Notes: generated by a model not told the origin, from the letters alone. A DNA stretch of 64,000 nucleotides from Aliiroseovarius sediminilitoris (GCF_900109955.1 NZ_FOJB01000001.1:372001-436000); one strand, 5' to 3'. Positions 29,902 to 39,382 are shown, counted from the stretch's first letter. Numbers and translations: made by a program.

Positions 29902-29911
29902 TCAGGTCTTC

Positions 29912-30709
29912 CTATTGCTGCACCACATCAATGGCAACAGACAGAGTTTCTTCTGCGCCACCGACGCGCGTGCCCGATACCGGGGCTGCTTCGGCATAGT
30001 CCCGACCGGTCGCCACGCGCACATAACGTGTATCAGGTGAAATCGCGTTCGACACGTCGAAACCGACCCAGCCCAGCCCTTCGACATGGGCTTCGGCCCA
30101 TGCGTGCATCGCCTCCTGAGCTGTTCGGTCGTTTAGCATCAGGTATCCAGATACGTAACGCGCCGGGTAGCCCAGTTCGCGGGCACAACTCAGAAAGATA
30201 TGAGTGTGGTCTTGGCACACGCCTTTGCCAGCCGCGATGGCCTCTTCTGCACCCCAATCTGCGTCTGAAGCACCCACCTCAAAACGCACACTGTCACGGA
30301 TGATGTCCGACAGAGCATGCAATTGGTCCAGCGGCTCTGACTTCGGAGTGTCGTGCAGAATTGCCCTGACCCCTTGCCTCGCTTCTGTCCTTGTCGTCGA
30401 TTTCTGAAAGAACCAAAGCGGTGCCGCCCCGCGATGCTGACCGAAGATGCCGTGATTGTCGCTCAGTTCGACCTCGCCTTCACTGACAACGGTCAACTCC
30501 TGTGCTTCCGGCGCGAAGCTGATCAACTCGACAGTGTTGTCGTTTTGATCTTCATAGCTCAGCTCACGTTGGCCGCCGACGACTTCTGTCCGCCATGACA
30601 ATACCGATTGCTGGTGCGAGGACTTCGGTGTCTTGCGAAGCTGTTGCAACCCGTATTTCACCGGTGTAGCGAAATTATAGCGGGTTTCGTGGCGGATGGT
30701 CAGGCGCAT
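29912..30709 (-). CDS. transglutaminase-like cysteine protease of the Anbu cluster
   Basis: A 265-residue protein with a bacterial transglutaminase-like N-terminal domain (RLTIRHETRYNFATPVKYGL) and a core with the catalytic triad: Cys in GKGVCQDHTHIFLSCARELG, His in EAMHAWAEAHVEGLGWVGFD, and the following Asp in VGFDVSNAI. It probably cleaves or ligates peptide bonds in the cytosol, as no signal peptide is seen. The start at 30709 gives the usual family N-terminus; ATG 30721 would overlap the previous gene by 8 bases. Confidence 0.82.
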   Translation of the reverse strand: MRLTIRHETRYNFATPVKYGLQQLRKTPKSSHQQSVLSWRTEVVGGQRELSYEDQNDNTVELISFAPEAQELTVVSEGEVELSDNHGIFGQHRGAAPLWFFQKSTTRTEARQGVRAILHDTPKSEPLDQLHALSDIIRDSVRFEVGASDADWGAEEAIAAGKGVCQDHTHIFLSCARELGYPARYVSGYLMLNDRTAQEAMHAWAEAHVEGLGWVGFDVSNAISPDTRYVRVATGRDYAEAAPVSGTRVGGAEETLSVAIDVVQQ

Positions 30710-30713
30710 GATC

Positions 30714-31655
30714 TTACTCATAGAACCGAAAGTCAGTTTCAATCTGCGCGGACAGGTCTGCTAGAAGCCTCAGAGCTTTCTGGACGTATTCGTGAAGGCC
30801 AAAGTCGAAAACTGCGTCGATTTCGTGGCTGAGATAGGTCCGTTCAAAATGCAAGGTCTTTGATTGGGCCGGACTGGGCCGCCTCAGATCTCTGCTCAAA
30901 TATCCGAGATTATCGTGAAGCTTACGCACGCAGAACGCCAATGATCGCGGCATTCGCCTGTCGAGGATCAGGAAATGCGCGATCTCGCGCGTTCCGGCAC
31001 CTGCGCCATATTCCATGCGAAACCCGCCACGTGCCGATACCGATCGCAGGATCGATTCCCATTGCACATTGTCCAGTGATGTTCCCACCGCCCTGGCCGA
31101 CGGCAGTAGCACATAGTATTTCACGTCAAGAATACGTGCAGTGTTATCTGCGCGCTCGATAAATGTTCCAAGCCGCGCGAAGTTATAGATATCGTTGCGC
31201 AGCATTGTGCCGTGTGTCATCCCGCGAACAAGAGCCGTTCGTTGGCGTAAGGTGCTTAGAACGCTCGGCAAGTCACGCTCTACCACTTTGCGCGCCAGTA
31301 CGTCGCGTGCGCTCATATAGGCGGCATTTGTGGCTTCCCAGACCTCGTGGGTCAGGGCCGTGCGCACAAGTCGGGCATTTTGGCGAGATGTTTCGATGGA
31401 GGACAGTACGGATGATGGGTTTGAACGGTCGCGCAACAGCCAGTCAATCGCGGCATCTTTGGTCAACTCGTCCCGGTTTGCTTCGAACTGTTCCAAGCTG
31501 CCAGCCGACTGCAGGACGGACCGCCATTCGCTTTCGCCCAACTCAAGCCGTGTCAGGGCGATGCGCTGACCGGTTTCAATCAGGCGCGCGGTGTTCTCGG
31601 CCCTCTCAAGAGAGCGATACATCCAGTAAAGACCATTGGCGGTTTTACCTAGCAT
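30714..31655 (-). CDS. alpha-E domain protein (DUF403)
   Basis: A 313-residue, mostly helical protein. The start at 31655 gives MLGKTANGLYWMYRSLERAE then NTARLIE, the conserved N-terminus of alpha-E domain proteins. The later block NDIYNFARLGTFIERADNTA repeats the same RAxNTAR theme. Alpha-E genes are almost always next to a circularly permuted ATP-grasp gene, as here (4-base gap). Function is unknown; a scaffold or carrier role in peptide modification has been proposed. Confidence 0.85.
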   Translation of the reverse strand: MLGKTANGLYWMYRSLERAENTARLIETGQRIALTRLELGESEWRSVLQSAGSLEQFEANRDELTKDAAIDWLLRDRSNPSSVLSSIETSRQNARLVRTALTHEVWEATNAAYMSARDVLARKVVERDLPSVLSTLRQRTALVRGMTHGTMLRNDIYNFARLGTFIERADNTARILDVKYYVLLPSARAVGTSLDNVQWESILRSVSARGGFRMEYGAGAGTREIAHFLILDRRMPRSLAFCVRKLHDNLGYLSRDLRRPSPAQSKTLHFERTYLSHEIDAVFDFGLHEYVQKALRLLADLSAQIETDFRFYE

Positions 31656-31659
31656 TGCA

Positions 31660-33084
31660 TCAGTCCTCCACCACCCAAGTATCCTTGGTCCCGCCACCTT
31701 GGCTGGAGTTGACCACAAGCGAACCTTTTTCAAGCGCCACGCGCGTGAGCCCGCCGGACGTGACCTTGATCGCGTCTGGACCGACAAGAACGAAAGGGCG
31801 CAAATCAACGTGCCGCGGGGTCAAACCCTGACGGGCAAAGATCGGCACGGTCGACAGGCTGAGTGTTGGCTGCGCGATATAATTGCTTGGCCGCGCTTTA
31901 AGCTTTCGCCTGAAAGCTGCAATGTCCTTTTTGGTGGCCGTTGGTCCGATCAGCATCCCATACCCACCTGAGCCATGGACTTCTTTGACAACCAGTTCTT
32001 CGAGATTGTCGAGCACATGGGCCAGTTGGTCCGGCTCAGAACAACGCCATGTCGGCACGTTCTTCAGCAAAGGACGCTCGCCTGTGTAAAACTCTACGAT
32101 TTCAGGCATGTAGCTATAGATTGCCTTGTCATCGGCAATCCCGGTTCCGGGAGCATTGGCAATGGTTATCCCCCCAGCCCGATAAACGTCCATGATACCC
32201 GGCACGCCAAGCTGGCTTTCGGGATCGAAATTCAAAGGGTCGAGAAAGTCGTCATCAACCCGCCGGTAAAGCACATCAATCGGGGTATAGCCGCGCGTTG
32301 TGCGCATGGCCACGCGCCCGTCCACGACACGCAGATCATGGCCCTCGACAAGCTCTGCGCTCATTTGATCTGCAAGGAACGCATGTTCGTAATAGGCCGA
32401 ATTGTATATGCCGGGGGTAAGCACCGCAACGACTGGTAGTCCCTTGGTCGCAGCGGGGGCGCAAGCCGACAAAGAACGGCGAAGATCCATCGGGTAGCTT
32501 TGCACGCTTTTAACCCGGTTGCGCGAAAACAACTCGGGGAACATCTGCAACATGGTCTCGCGGTTTTCGAGCATGTAGCTGACGCCGCTTGGAGTGCGCG
32601 CATTGTCTTCAAGAACAAAGAACTCGTCCGGACCGGCGCGCACAAGATCGACACCAACGATATGTGTATAGATCCCGCCGGGTGGTGAGACGCCGATCAT
32701 GGTCGGCTCGAAAGCGGCATTCCGACTGATCATTTCGCGTGGAATTCGGCCCGCCTTGATGATCTCTTGCCGGTGATAAATGTCGTGCAGAAACGCGTTT
32801 ATCGCGCGCACCCGCTGCTCGATCCCCTTGGTCACCCGTGACCATTCCCGATCCGAGATGATGCGCGGGATGATATCAAAAGGGATCAACCTTTCTTCAG
32901 CTTCAGCGCGCCCATATACGTTGAACGTAATGCCCGTCAGCCGGAACAGGTCTTCCGCTTCGCGTTGTTTAGAGCGCAAGCGTTTGGGATCTTCACCTTC
33001 GAACCAGGGGTGAAACTGCTGATACGGCTGCCTCAGCCGCTTATTGCTGCCCCACATCTCGTCGAAGATCGGCGTATTCTCCAT
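31660..33084 (-). CDS. circularly permuted ATP-grasp protein (type 2)
   Basis: A 474-residue ATP-grasp ligase-like protein. Family blocks are GVSPPGGIYTHIVGVDLVRA, EFFVLEDNARTPSGVSYMLE, VKEVHGSGGYGMLIGPTATK and RQGLTPRHVDLRPFVLVGPD. ATP-grasp enzymes couple ATP to forming a peptide-like bond through an acyl phosphate. The substrate is unknown. It is the first gene of the four-gene block, after a 318-base region that should hold the promoter. Confidence 0.87.
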   Translation of the reverse strand: MENTPIFDEMWGSNKRLRQPYQQFHPWFEGEDPKRLRSKQREAEDLFRLTGITFNVYGRAEAEERLIPFDIIPRIISDREWSRVTKGIEQRVRAINAFLHDIYHRQEIIKAGRIPREMISRNAAFEPTMIGVSPPGGIYTHIVGVDLVRAGPDEFFVLEDNARTPSGVSYMLENRETMLQMFPELFSRNRVKSVQSYPMDLRRSLSACAPAATKGLPVVAVLTPGIYNSAYYEHAFLADQMSAELVEGHDLRVVDGRVAMRTTRGYTPIDVLYRRVDDDFLDPLNFDPESQLGVPGIMDVYRAGGITIANAPGTGIADDKAIYSYMPEIVEFYTGERPLLKNVPTWRCSEPDQLAHVLDNLEELVVKEVHGSGGYGMLIGPTATKKDIAAFRRKLKARPSNYIAQPTLSLSTVPIFARQGLTPRHVDLRPFVLVGPDAIKVTSGGLTRVALEKGSLVVNSSQGGGTKDTWVVED

Positions 33085-33402
33085 TCCTAACCTCTCCGAA
33101 TGTCCCGGTGATTGGGCATTCCTTAGCGCGGAATTGCCAGAGTCAACGCGGCCGGTTTGCTAAGCTGATATCGATTTGCCCAATATTTGGGCGCCTTCGC
33201 GGCTCAGCCTGGCCTCAAGATCAATTTCCGCGCTTTTCAGTAACAGCTAAAGATGTGACTGCGGGCTGGATGCTTACAGGAACCCACCAATATGGGGCTG
33301 GTTTATGTGTCGATGGATGAAAGGTCCGTTTTCGACATTCGGGACTTCCTGCATGTACGCAAGCGGGAAAAAGAGGCCTGGAAGAGCTGGGCCAACTGTT
33401 GG
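33085..33402. other. non-coding stretch between urtE and the ATP-grasp gene
   Basis: These 318 bases separate two minus-strand operons. They should hold the end of the urt transcript and the promoter of the ATP-grasp/alpha-E/transglutaminase/Anbu operon. I see no convincing gene, hairpin or repeat. Confidence 0.5.
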
Positions 33403-34098
33403 TCAGACCGAGACAGCTTTGAGCAGCGCGTCTCGGTTTGCATCCTGTTTGCTTCCGGACATCGTGACTTCGCCGCGACGCAAAACCACAAAGTTGTCGG
33501 CAAGCTCATAAGCGAAATCGAAGTATTGTTCGACCAGCACGATTGCCATGTCGCCTCGATCACGAAGCAACTTTATCACTTCTCCGATCTGCTGGATGAT
33601 GTTTGGTTGAATGCCTTCCGTCGGCTCGTCCAGCAAAAGCAGTTTGGGTTTGGTGATCAACGCTCGCGCAATCGCCAACTGCTGCTGCTGCCCGCCCGAC
33701 AAATCGCCACCGCGGCGGCCCAGAAACTTTCGCAGTATCGGGAAAAGTTCGAACATCTCTTCCGGGATATGATGTTCCGATGCGGGTAGACAGGAAAATC
33801 CTGTTTCCAGGTTTTCGCGCACAGTGAGCAGCGGAAAGATTTCGCGACCCTGCGGCACAATTGCGATGCCTTTCTGAGACAAAGCATGCGCCGGCAGCAT
33901 GCCCAAATCTTCGCCATCCAAAGTGACTTTACCGCCTGATCTTGGATGCGCCCCAGAAATCGCGCGCATCAGGCTAGTTTTGCCGACGCCGTTCGTGCCC
34001 ATTACACAGGTGACTTTGCCTGCCTGTGCTTCGAATGATATCCCGTTCAAGATTTGTGAATGCCCATAGTGGAGCGTCAGATCGTTCACGTTCAGCAT
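33403..34098 (-). CDS. urtE: urea ABC transporter ATP-binding protein UrtE
   Basis: A 231-residue ATPase of the LivF type. Walker A is CVMGTNGVGKTSLMRAISGA, the signature is GGDLSGGQQQQLAIARAL, and Walker B is KLLLLDEPTEGIQPNIIQQI; the EGIQP form after the Walker B is typical of UrtE. It drives urea import together with UrtD. It is the last gene of urtABCDE, 3 bases after urtD. Confidence 0.95.
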   Translation of the reverse strand: MLNVNDLTLHYGHSQILNGISFEAQAGKVTCVMGTNGVGKTSLMRAISGAHPRSGGKVTLDGEDLGMLPAHALSQKGIAIVPQGREIFPLLTVRENLETGFSCLPASEHHIPEEMFELFPILRKFLGRRGGDLSGGQQQQLAIARALITKPKLLLLDEPTEGIQPNIIQQIGEVIKLLRDRGDMAIVLVEQYFDFAYELADNFVVLRRGEVTMSGSKQDANRDALLKAVSV

Positions 34099-34101
34099 GT
34101 T

Positions 34102-34842
34102 TTATCGCCCCAAATACACGTCGATGACTTCTTGGTTCGACGTGACGTGATCCAGACTGCCTTCAGCCAGCACAGCACCTTCATGCAAAACCGTGACCCG
34201 GCAGTTCAAACGTCGCACAAATTCCATGTCATGCTCGACGACAACCACGGCACAGGTTTTTGCGGCCTCGACCAGCAGGGCGGTTGTGTGTTCACGTTCT
34301 GCGGGTGTCATCCCAGCCGCGGGTTCATCAACCAACAACAGCTGTGGGTCTTGCGCCAAAAGCATGCCGATCTCCAGCCACTGTTTTTGCCCATGGCTAA
34401 GTTCGCCCGCTTTGCGGTGTAACTGATCGGCAAGGTTAATTTCATCCGCCAACTCGTCAACACGCGACATGTCGTCCGAACTGCGTTTGTAAAAAAGTGC
34501 CGCGAACGGGCCACGTTTGCTTTTCAACGCCATGACAAGGTTTTCTTCGACCGATTGGTCTTCGAATACCGTCGGCTTTTGAAACTTCCGACCAATGCCG
34601 GCTTGTGCGATTTTTGCCTCCGACATGCCCAGTAATGATCGGCTCAAGTCCCCCCAAACAACGCGTCCTTCATCCGGTTTGGTTTTGCCGGTAATGATGT
34701 CCATGAATGTGGTCTTGCCTGCGCCGTTCGGACCGATGATGGCACGTAACTCTGCCGACCCGATTGTGAAGCTTAGATTGTTGATCGCCTTGAACCCGTC
34801 AAAGCTGACAGAGACACCAGAGACTTCTAAAAGAGTGCTCAT
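34102..34842 (-). CDS. urtD: urea ABC transporter ATP-binding protein UrtD
   Basis: A 246-residue ATPase of the LivG type. Walker A is AIIGPNGAGKTTFMDIITGK, followed by TKPDEGRVVWG. The signature region is AGELSHGQKQWLEIGMLLAQ, with SHGQ in place of SGGQ as in UrtD, and Walker B is LLLVDEPAAGMTPAERE. It starts within the last 4 bases of urtC. Confidence 0.95.
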   Translation of the reverse strand: MSTLLEVSGVSVSFDGFKAINNLSFTIGSAELRAIIGPNGAGKTTFMDIITGKTKPDEGRVVWGDLSRSLLGMSEAKIAQAGIGRKFQKPTVFEDQSVEENLVMALKSKRGPFAALFYKRSSDDMSRVDELADEINLADQLHRKAGELSHGQKQWLEIGMLLAQDPQLLLVDEPAAGMTPAEREHTTALLVEAAKTCAVVVVEHDMEFVRRLNCRVTVLHEGAVLAEGSLDHVTSNQEVIDVYLGR

Positions 34843-36071
34843 TCAACAGCCTCCTTTTCTTGCAGCGAGCCTTCGCTTGGTCCCAGATCGGCACCGTGGC
34901 GATTGGGGCTTTTGCGGTCAGTCCACAGATCAACCAATCCTCCGATGCCTTTTGGAGCAAAGAGCGTGACGGCCACAAAGCTCAGGCCCAACACGATCAG
35001 CCACCAGTCGACCCATTTTATGGTGTAAAACCCAAGGTTCACATCCGGCACTTGTCCTCCGGTGAACCATGACGACACGAGGCTTACGAAGATCGCGCCG
35101 ATGACGGCGCCGTAAAGCCGCCCGCGGCCCCCAATGGCGACCCAAACAGCCAGGTAGATTGATGCGATGGGCGCGACTTCTGCCGGGTTGATGATCCCCG
35201 CCTGCGGATAATAAAGCGCGCCAGCGATGCCCGCGATCATCGCGGTGACTGTGAACAAAAACAGCTTGTAGGTTTCCACCGGATACCCAAGGAACCTGAC
35301 GCGCGCCTCGTCATCGCGAATACCGCGGATAACCGACCCGAATTTGCCGGACACGATCCAGGACGCAAAGAGATAACCTAAACCCAAAGCAAATGCAGAT
35401 GCCCAAAAGAACCAGATTGAGATCGTCGCCTGTGGTACGTGATCCATGCCGGGAAGGTTCTGAAGGCCAGAAAGTCCATTGTTACCGCGCAATCCGCTGT
35501 CGTTTTGGAACAGGTACAGAGCAAGGGCCAGCGTCATGGCCTGCGTCAAGATCGAAAGATATACGCCCGTCACGCGTGACCGGAAGGCCAGCCAGCCGAA
35601 GACGGCGGCCAGAGCCCCCGGAACCAGCACGACCAGCGCCAATTGTATGGCGAGACTGTCCGCAAAGCTCCAGATAACTGGGAACTCGCTTGAGCCAACC
35701 ACGCCAAAGATTTGATTGCCGATCGCATCCACCACTTCCTGAGCAGTCGGGGGGATCCGCGCCTCTGCCAACGAGGCTTCGACGATCCCGCGCGTGCGTT
35801 CATACATTAGCCACATACCAATCATGTAGCCGCCAAGGCCGAAGAACGCGAAGTGGCCAAGGCTAAGAATGCCCGTGTATCCCCAGACCAAATCCATCGC
35901 GACGGCAATAAGTGCAAGGCAGAGCGTTTTACCCAGCGTTTTCACGAAACTGGTCGAGATCAACCCGGCACCCGAGCCTTCGGCCAGCACCGTCACGAGG
36001 ATCGTGAACACAGCCAGTACCGCCAGAAAAACCAGTGTGGATGGATTGCGCAAGACAAAGGATTTCTGCAT
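34839..36071 (-). CDS. urtC: urea ABC transporter permease UrtC
   Basis: A 410-residue LivM-type permease with about nine hydrophobic segments. DLVWGYTGILSLGHFAFFGL, MIGMWLMYERTRG and the EAA-like region GNNGLSGLQNLPG followed by RGIRDDEARVRFLGYPVETY identify it. It pairs with UrtB to form the channel. It lies 3 bases after urtB and overlaps urtD by 4 bases. Confidence 0.94.
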   Translation of the reverse strand: MQKSFVLRNPSTLVFLAVLAVFTILVTVLAEGSGAGLISTSFVKTLGKTLCLALIAVAMDLVWGYTGILSLGHFAFFGLGGYMIGMWLMYERTRGIVEASLAEARIPPTAQEVVDAIGNQIFGVVGSSEFPVIWSFADSLAIQLALVVLVPGALAAVFGWLAFRSRVTGVYLSILTQAMTLALALYLFQNDSGLRGNNGLSGLQNLPGMDHVPQATISIWFFWASAFALGLGYLFASWIVSGKFGSVIRGIRDDEARVRFLGYPVETYKLFLFTVTAMIAGIAGALYYPQAGIINPAEVAPIASIYLAVWVAIGGRGRLYGAVIGAIFVSLVSSWFTGGQVPDVNLGFYTIKWVDWWLIVLGLSFVAVTLFAPKGIGGLVDLWTDRKSPNRHGADLGPSEGSLQEKEAVE

Positions 36072-36074
36072 GGA

Positions 36075-38042
36075 TCAATCCCCCGCCGCGCGACCCTTGA
36101 GGGCGATGATCCCTCGCGGTCGGAACTGGATGAAAATGATGATGAAGATGATCATATAAGTCTGGGCCGCAAGCGTGTTGGACGGGTTCATCCACTCGAT
36201 CCCTTTTTGAAGGAATCCAATCATCGCGGCCCCTGCCAACGTGCCCCAGATGTTGCCGACGCCACCGACGACAACGGTCATGAAGCTTTGCACGATATAG
36301 TCAGATCCAAGTTCCGAGGTCACCTTGGCAAAAAGCCCGATGGCGACGCCTGCGATACCGGCGATGCCTGATCCAAGACCGAAGGTCAGCATATTCACGC
36401 GTCCCGGATTGATCCCCATCGCACCCGCCATCCGCGAGTTTTGCGTCACAGCACGGGTCTCAAGCCCCAGCCGCGTGCGCTTCATGATGTAGAGGAACAC
36501 ACCCAGAAAGATCAGCGCCAATACGAAGATTGCAATGCGAATGTAGCTGATTGAAATCACGGGATTCAGAACAAGCGCGCCGTCAAGCCAGCCGGGCGCG
36601 GTAAGCGGACGTGCTTGCGTACCAAAGATGTTCTTCGCCAGCTGTTGTAACGCAATCGAGATACCAAAAGTTGCCAGAAGCGTCTCAAGCGGGCGGTTGT
36701 AGAGCCAGCGGATTACCAGCCGTTCCAAGACAACGCCTGCAGCAAATGTCACCGCAAATGCCAGAGGGACCGCGACGATAATCGATACCGTGTGGTTTGG
36801 AACAAGTTGCTGAACGACATACCCGGTGTAGGCCCCCATCATGATAAATTCGCCATGGGCCATGTTGATCACGCCCATCACGCCAAAGGTGATGGCCAAA
36901 CCGATTGCCGCCAGAAAATAGATTGACGCCAGTGACAGCGCATCCAGCGTCAGATCTGCGGTTTGGCTGAGTGATACTCGGGTCGAGATTTTGGTAAGCG
37001 CCGCTTCGGCGGCTTGAGTGACGGCGGGGGACGTCTCTGCATAGACGTCCGCGAAACTGAACGCTTGCAACGAGCTATCAATGTCGGCCTCCGAAACAAG
37101 CGGGGGAACTTTCCCCGTTGCGGCCAGAGCGGCATAAGCACGAACGCGGGCATCGGCATCGCTAAGCTGGGCAATTGGCACACCACCAACTTGGCCACCG
37201 TCGATGTGCGCGCTCAGCGACGATCGAAGCTGATCGTCCGAAATCAAGGCTGGTGCTTTTTCGGCATCGACGAGCAATTGATACGCGGCCGCCTTGGTAA
37301 ATTCATCGCGTCCGGGAACGCGTGTTTGCGCGACGTTCAAATCGGCGGGGATATCTCCTTCGAAGGCTCTGGTCACTTTCGTGACCAAGGGGTTAAGTGC
37401 ACCACGCACATCGACACCCAGATCACCGGAAAGCTCCTCAATCGCAGCAACGCGTGCAAGGTCGTCGTCGCCAAAGGATATTGTAAGCAGTTTCGCAAGC
37501 CGGGCTTTGCGTGCCTTAAGATCAGGATCCGTCTCGCTTTCGACTGACGCAACTAGGGGTTCAAGCAGCGACGCGTTTGGCGCGCGCTCGATTCCGGTCA
37601 GGCCCTTTGCACGCATCAACGGATCGGGGTCTTCCAGTTGGAAGCGAACAAGCGCTGTCGCAATCATCGCGCGAATGCCGCTGTTTGGTTTGATCTGCTT
37701 CAGATCACCTTTGTCGACTTCGCCAACAACTTCGCCGGTGTCGAAGTCTATAAGACGATAGGTTTTGCCCTCGACCTTCTGAGCTTGATAGAACAGCCCG
37801 CTTGGCTTGTGGTGCCACATGTCTTTGCTTTGCCATGTGTTCAGCATTGCGCGCGCTTGCGGCAATTTGCTGGCAACGACCGCATCAATCGCAGGACCAA
37901 TCGTCTTGCGCGAGCTTTTAAGGACCGCTTCTTTGTGGTCTTGCAAAACGATTTGCATCGGGCCCACTGGACTGTCCGTCTGTGCAAGTGTCATTAACGC
38001 CGAGACAAGGACCATCAGCGCGGCCAAAACATGGGTTCTCAT
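36075..38042 (-). CDS. urtB: urea ABC transporter permease UrtB with long periplasmic N-terminal region
   Basis: A 655-residue protein. Residues 1-20 form a signal-like hydrophobic segment. Residues about 25-360 are soluble, helical and rich in Ala, Asp and Leu (for example LMRAKGLTGIERAPNASLLE and DADARVRAYAALAATGK, resembling HEAT-type repeats). The LivH-type permease follows, from about 370: FGVMGVINMAHGEFIMMGAY and GSDYIVQSFMTVVVGGVGNI. UrtB proteins are known to carry an N-terminal extension, but this one makes the protein about 100 residues longer than the usual 530-550. It lies 59 bases after urtA with a hairpin between. Confidence 0.92.
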   Translation of the reverse strand: MRTHVLAALMVLVSALMTLAQTDSPVGPMQIVLQDHKEAVLKSSRKTIGPAIDAVVASKLPQARAMLNTWQSKDMWHHKPSGLFYQAQKVEGKTYRLIDFDTGEVVGEVDKGDLKQIKPNSGIRAMIATALVRFQLEDPDPLMRAKGLTGIERAPNASLLEPLVASVESETDPDLKARKARLAKLLTISFGDDDLARVAAIEELSGDLGVDVRGALNPLVTKVTRAFEGDIPADLNVAQTRVPGRDEFTKAAAYQLLVDAEKAPALISDDQLRSSLSAHIDGGQVGGVPIAQLSDADARVRAYAALAATGKVPPLVSEADIDSSLQAFSFADVYAETSPAVTQAAEAALTKISTRVSLSQTADLTLDALSLASIYFLAAIGLAITFGVMGVINMAHGEFIMMGAYTGYVVQQLVPNHTVSIIVAVPLAFAVTFAAGVVLERLVIRWLYNRPLETLLATFGISIALQQLAKNIFGTQARPLTAPGWLDGALVLNPVISISYIRIAIFVLALIFLGVFLYIMKRTRLGLETRAVTQNSRMAGAMGINPGRVNMLTFGLGSGIAGIAGVAIGLFAKVTSELGSDYIVQSFMTVVVGGVGNIWGTLAGAAMIGFLQKGIEWMNPSNTLAAQTYMIIFIIIFIQFRPRGIIALKGRAAGD

Positions 38043-38069
38043 GGGAAGAAGCCTTCAGGCAAAGGGGTC

Positions 38070-38089
38070 AGAGGGGCCAAAGCCCCTCT
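38070..38089 (-). terminator. hairpin between urtA and urtB
   Basis: AGAGGGGC and GCCCCTCT pair perfectly around a CAAA loop, 13 bases after the urtA stop on the minus strand. It has no long U tract, so partial termination or 3'-end protection of urtA mRNA is likely. That would give more binding protein than permease. Confidence 0.65.
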
Positions 38090-38101
38090 AAAAGTTTCAG
38101 A

Positions 38102-39382
38102 TTAGTAGTTGGACTTCAGTTGAACACAGCTGCTGGTTTCGGTGTTGTACATACCGCAACCCAGATCCTTCCAATCCGACTTAAGCACAGCGGATTCTGC
38201 CAAGTAGTCGGTCCATGCGTCGCCGGGAACTTCTTCGGTCTGGCTGATGATGTCGAACTGACCATCATCCTGGATTTCCCCGATCAACACCGGCTTGGCC
38301 AAGTGGTGGTTGGGCAGCATTACGGCGGTGCCGCCAGTCAGGTTCGGGAACTCTTGGCCATACATCGCGGTGCGCACGGCATCGACGTCAGTGGTTCCAG
38401 CAGCCTCTGCCGCGTTGACCCACATGTTGAAGCCAATGAAATGTGCTTCCATCGGATCATTGGTCACACGTTCCTCACCCATCCTGGCCTTCCAGGCTTT
38501 GATGAATGCTGTGTTTGCATCAGATTCGGCTGACTGGAAATAGTTCCACGCCGCCAGATGGCCAACAAGGTTCGAGGTATCCAGACCCGACAGCTCTTCT
38601 TCACCGACCGAGAATGCAACCACGGGAATGTCATCCGCCGAGATACCGGCCGCGGCCAGCTCTTTATAAAAACCGATGTTTGCGTCACCGTTGATGGTCG
38701 AGATCACGCCGACCTTCTTACCGTCAGCACTCATGGCGACAACATCAGCAACGATTTTGGACCAGTCTGAATGACCAAACGGGGTGTAGTTCACAAAGAT
38801 GTCTTCAGCGGCAATGCCTTTGCCTTTTAGATAACTTTCCAGAATGTTGTTCGTGGTGCGCGGGTACACATAATCGGTGCCGAGCAGAGCGAATTTTTCA
38901 ACGCCCAGTTCATCCAAGAAATAGTCAGTTGCCGGGATGGCCTGTTGGTTCGGGGCAGCACCGGTGTAGAACACGTTTTTCGAGCTTTCTTCACCCTCAT
39001 ACTGAACCGGATAGAACAGCAGACCGTTCAATTCTTCGATTACGGGCAGAACTGATTTACGTGATACTGATGTCCAGTTGCCGAAAATCACATCAACCTC
39101 GTGAACGGTCAGCAGCTCACGCGCTTTTTCAGCGAACAGTGGCCAGTCAGAGGCTGGGTCTACGACGACAGCTTCCAGTTCGCATCCAAGCACGCCACCC
39201 TTGGCGTTCTGTTCGTCCACCAGCATCAGCATCGTGTCTTTCAACGTGGTTTCCGAGATCGCCATGGTCCCGGAAAGGGAATGCAGAACACCAACCTTAA
39301 TCGGACATTCAGCAGCATTGGCAGCCGTCGCAACGGCAGCCGTCGCAACCGTGGCCAGCATCGTAGTTTTCAAAAAATTCAT
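38102..39382 (-). CDS. urtA: urea ABC transporter substrate-binding protein UrtA
   Basis: A 426-residue periplasmic protein. The start at 39382 follows GAGGAGAAAC and gives MNFLKTTMLATVATAAVATA then ANAAEC, a clear signal peptide. The mature part has KVGVLHSLSGTMAISETTLK, GCELEAVVVDPASDWPLFAE and FYTGAAPNQQAIPATDYFLD, characteristic of the urea/short-amide binding family. It delivers urea to UrtBC. It is the first gene of the transporter operon and divergent from the urease genes. Confidence 0.96.
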   Translation of the reverse strand: MNFLKTTMLATVATAAVATAANAAECPIKVGVLHSLSGTMAISETTLKDTMLMLVDEQNAKGGVLGCELEAVVVDPASDWPLFAEKARELLTVHEVDVIFGNWTSVSRKSVLPVIEELNGLLFYPVQYEGEESSKNVFYTGAAPNQQAIPATDYFLDELGVEKFALLGTDYVYPRTTNNILESYLKGKGIAAEDIFVNYTPFGHSDWSKIVADVVAMSADGKKVGVISTINGDANIGFYKELAAAGISADDIPVVAFSVGEEELSGLDTSNLVGHLAAWNYFQSAESDANTAFIKAWKARMGEERVTNDPMEAHFIGFNMWVNAAEAAGTTDVDAVRTAMYGQEFPNLTGGTAVMLPNHHLAKPVLIGEIQDDGQFDIISQTEEVPGDAWTDYLAESAVLKSDWKDLGCGMYNTETSSCVQLKSNY

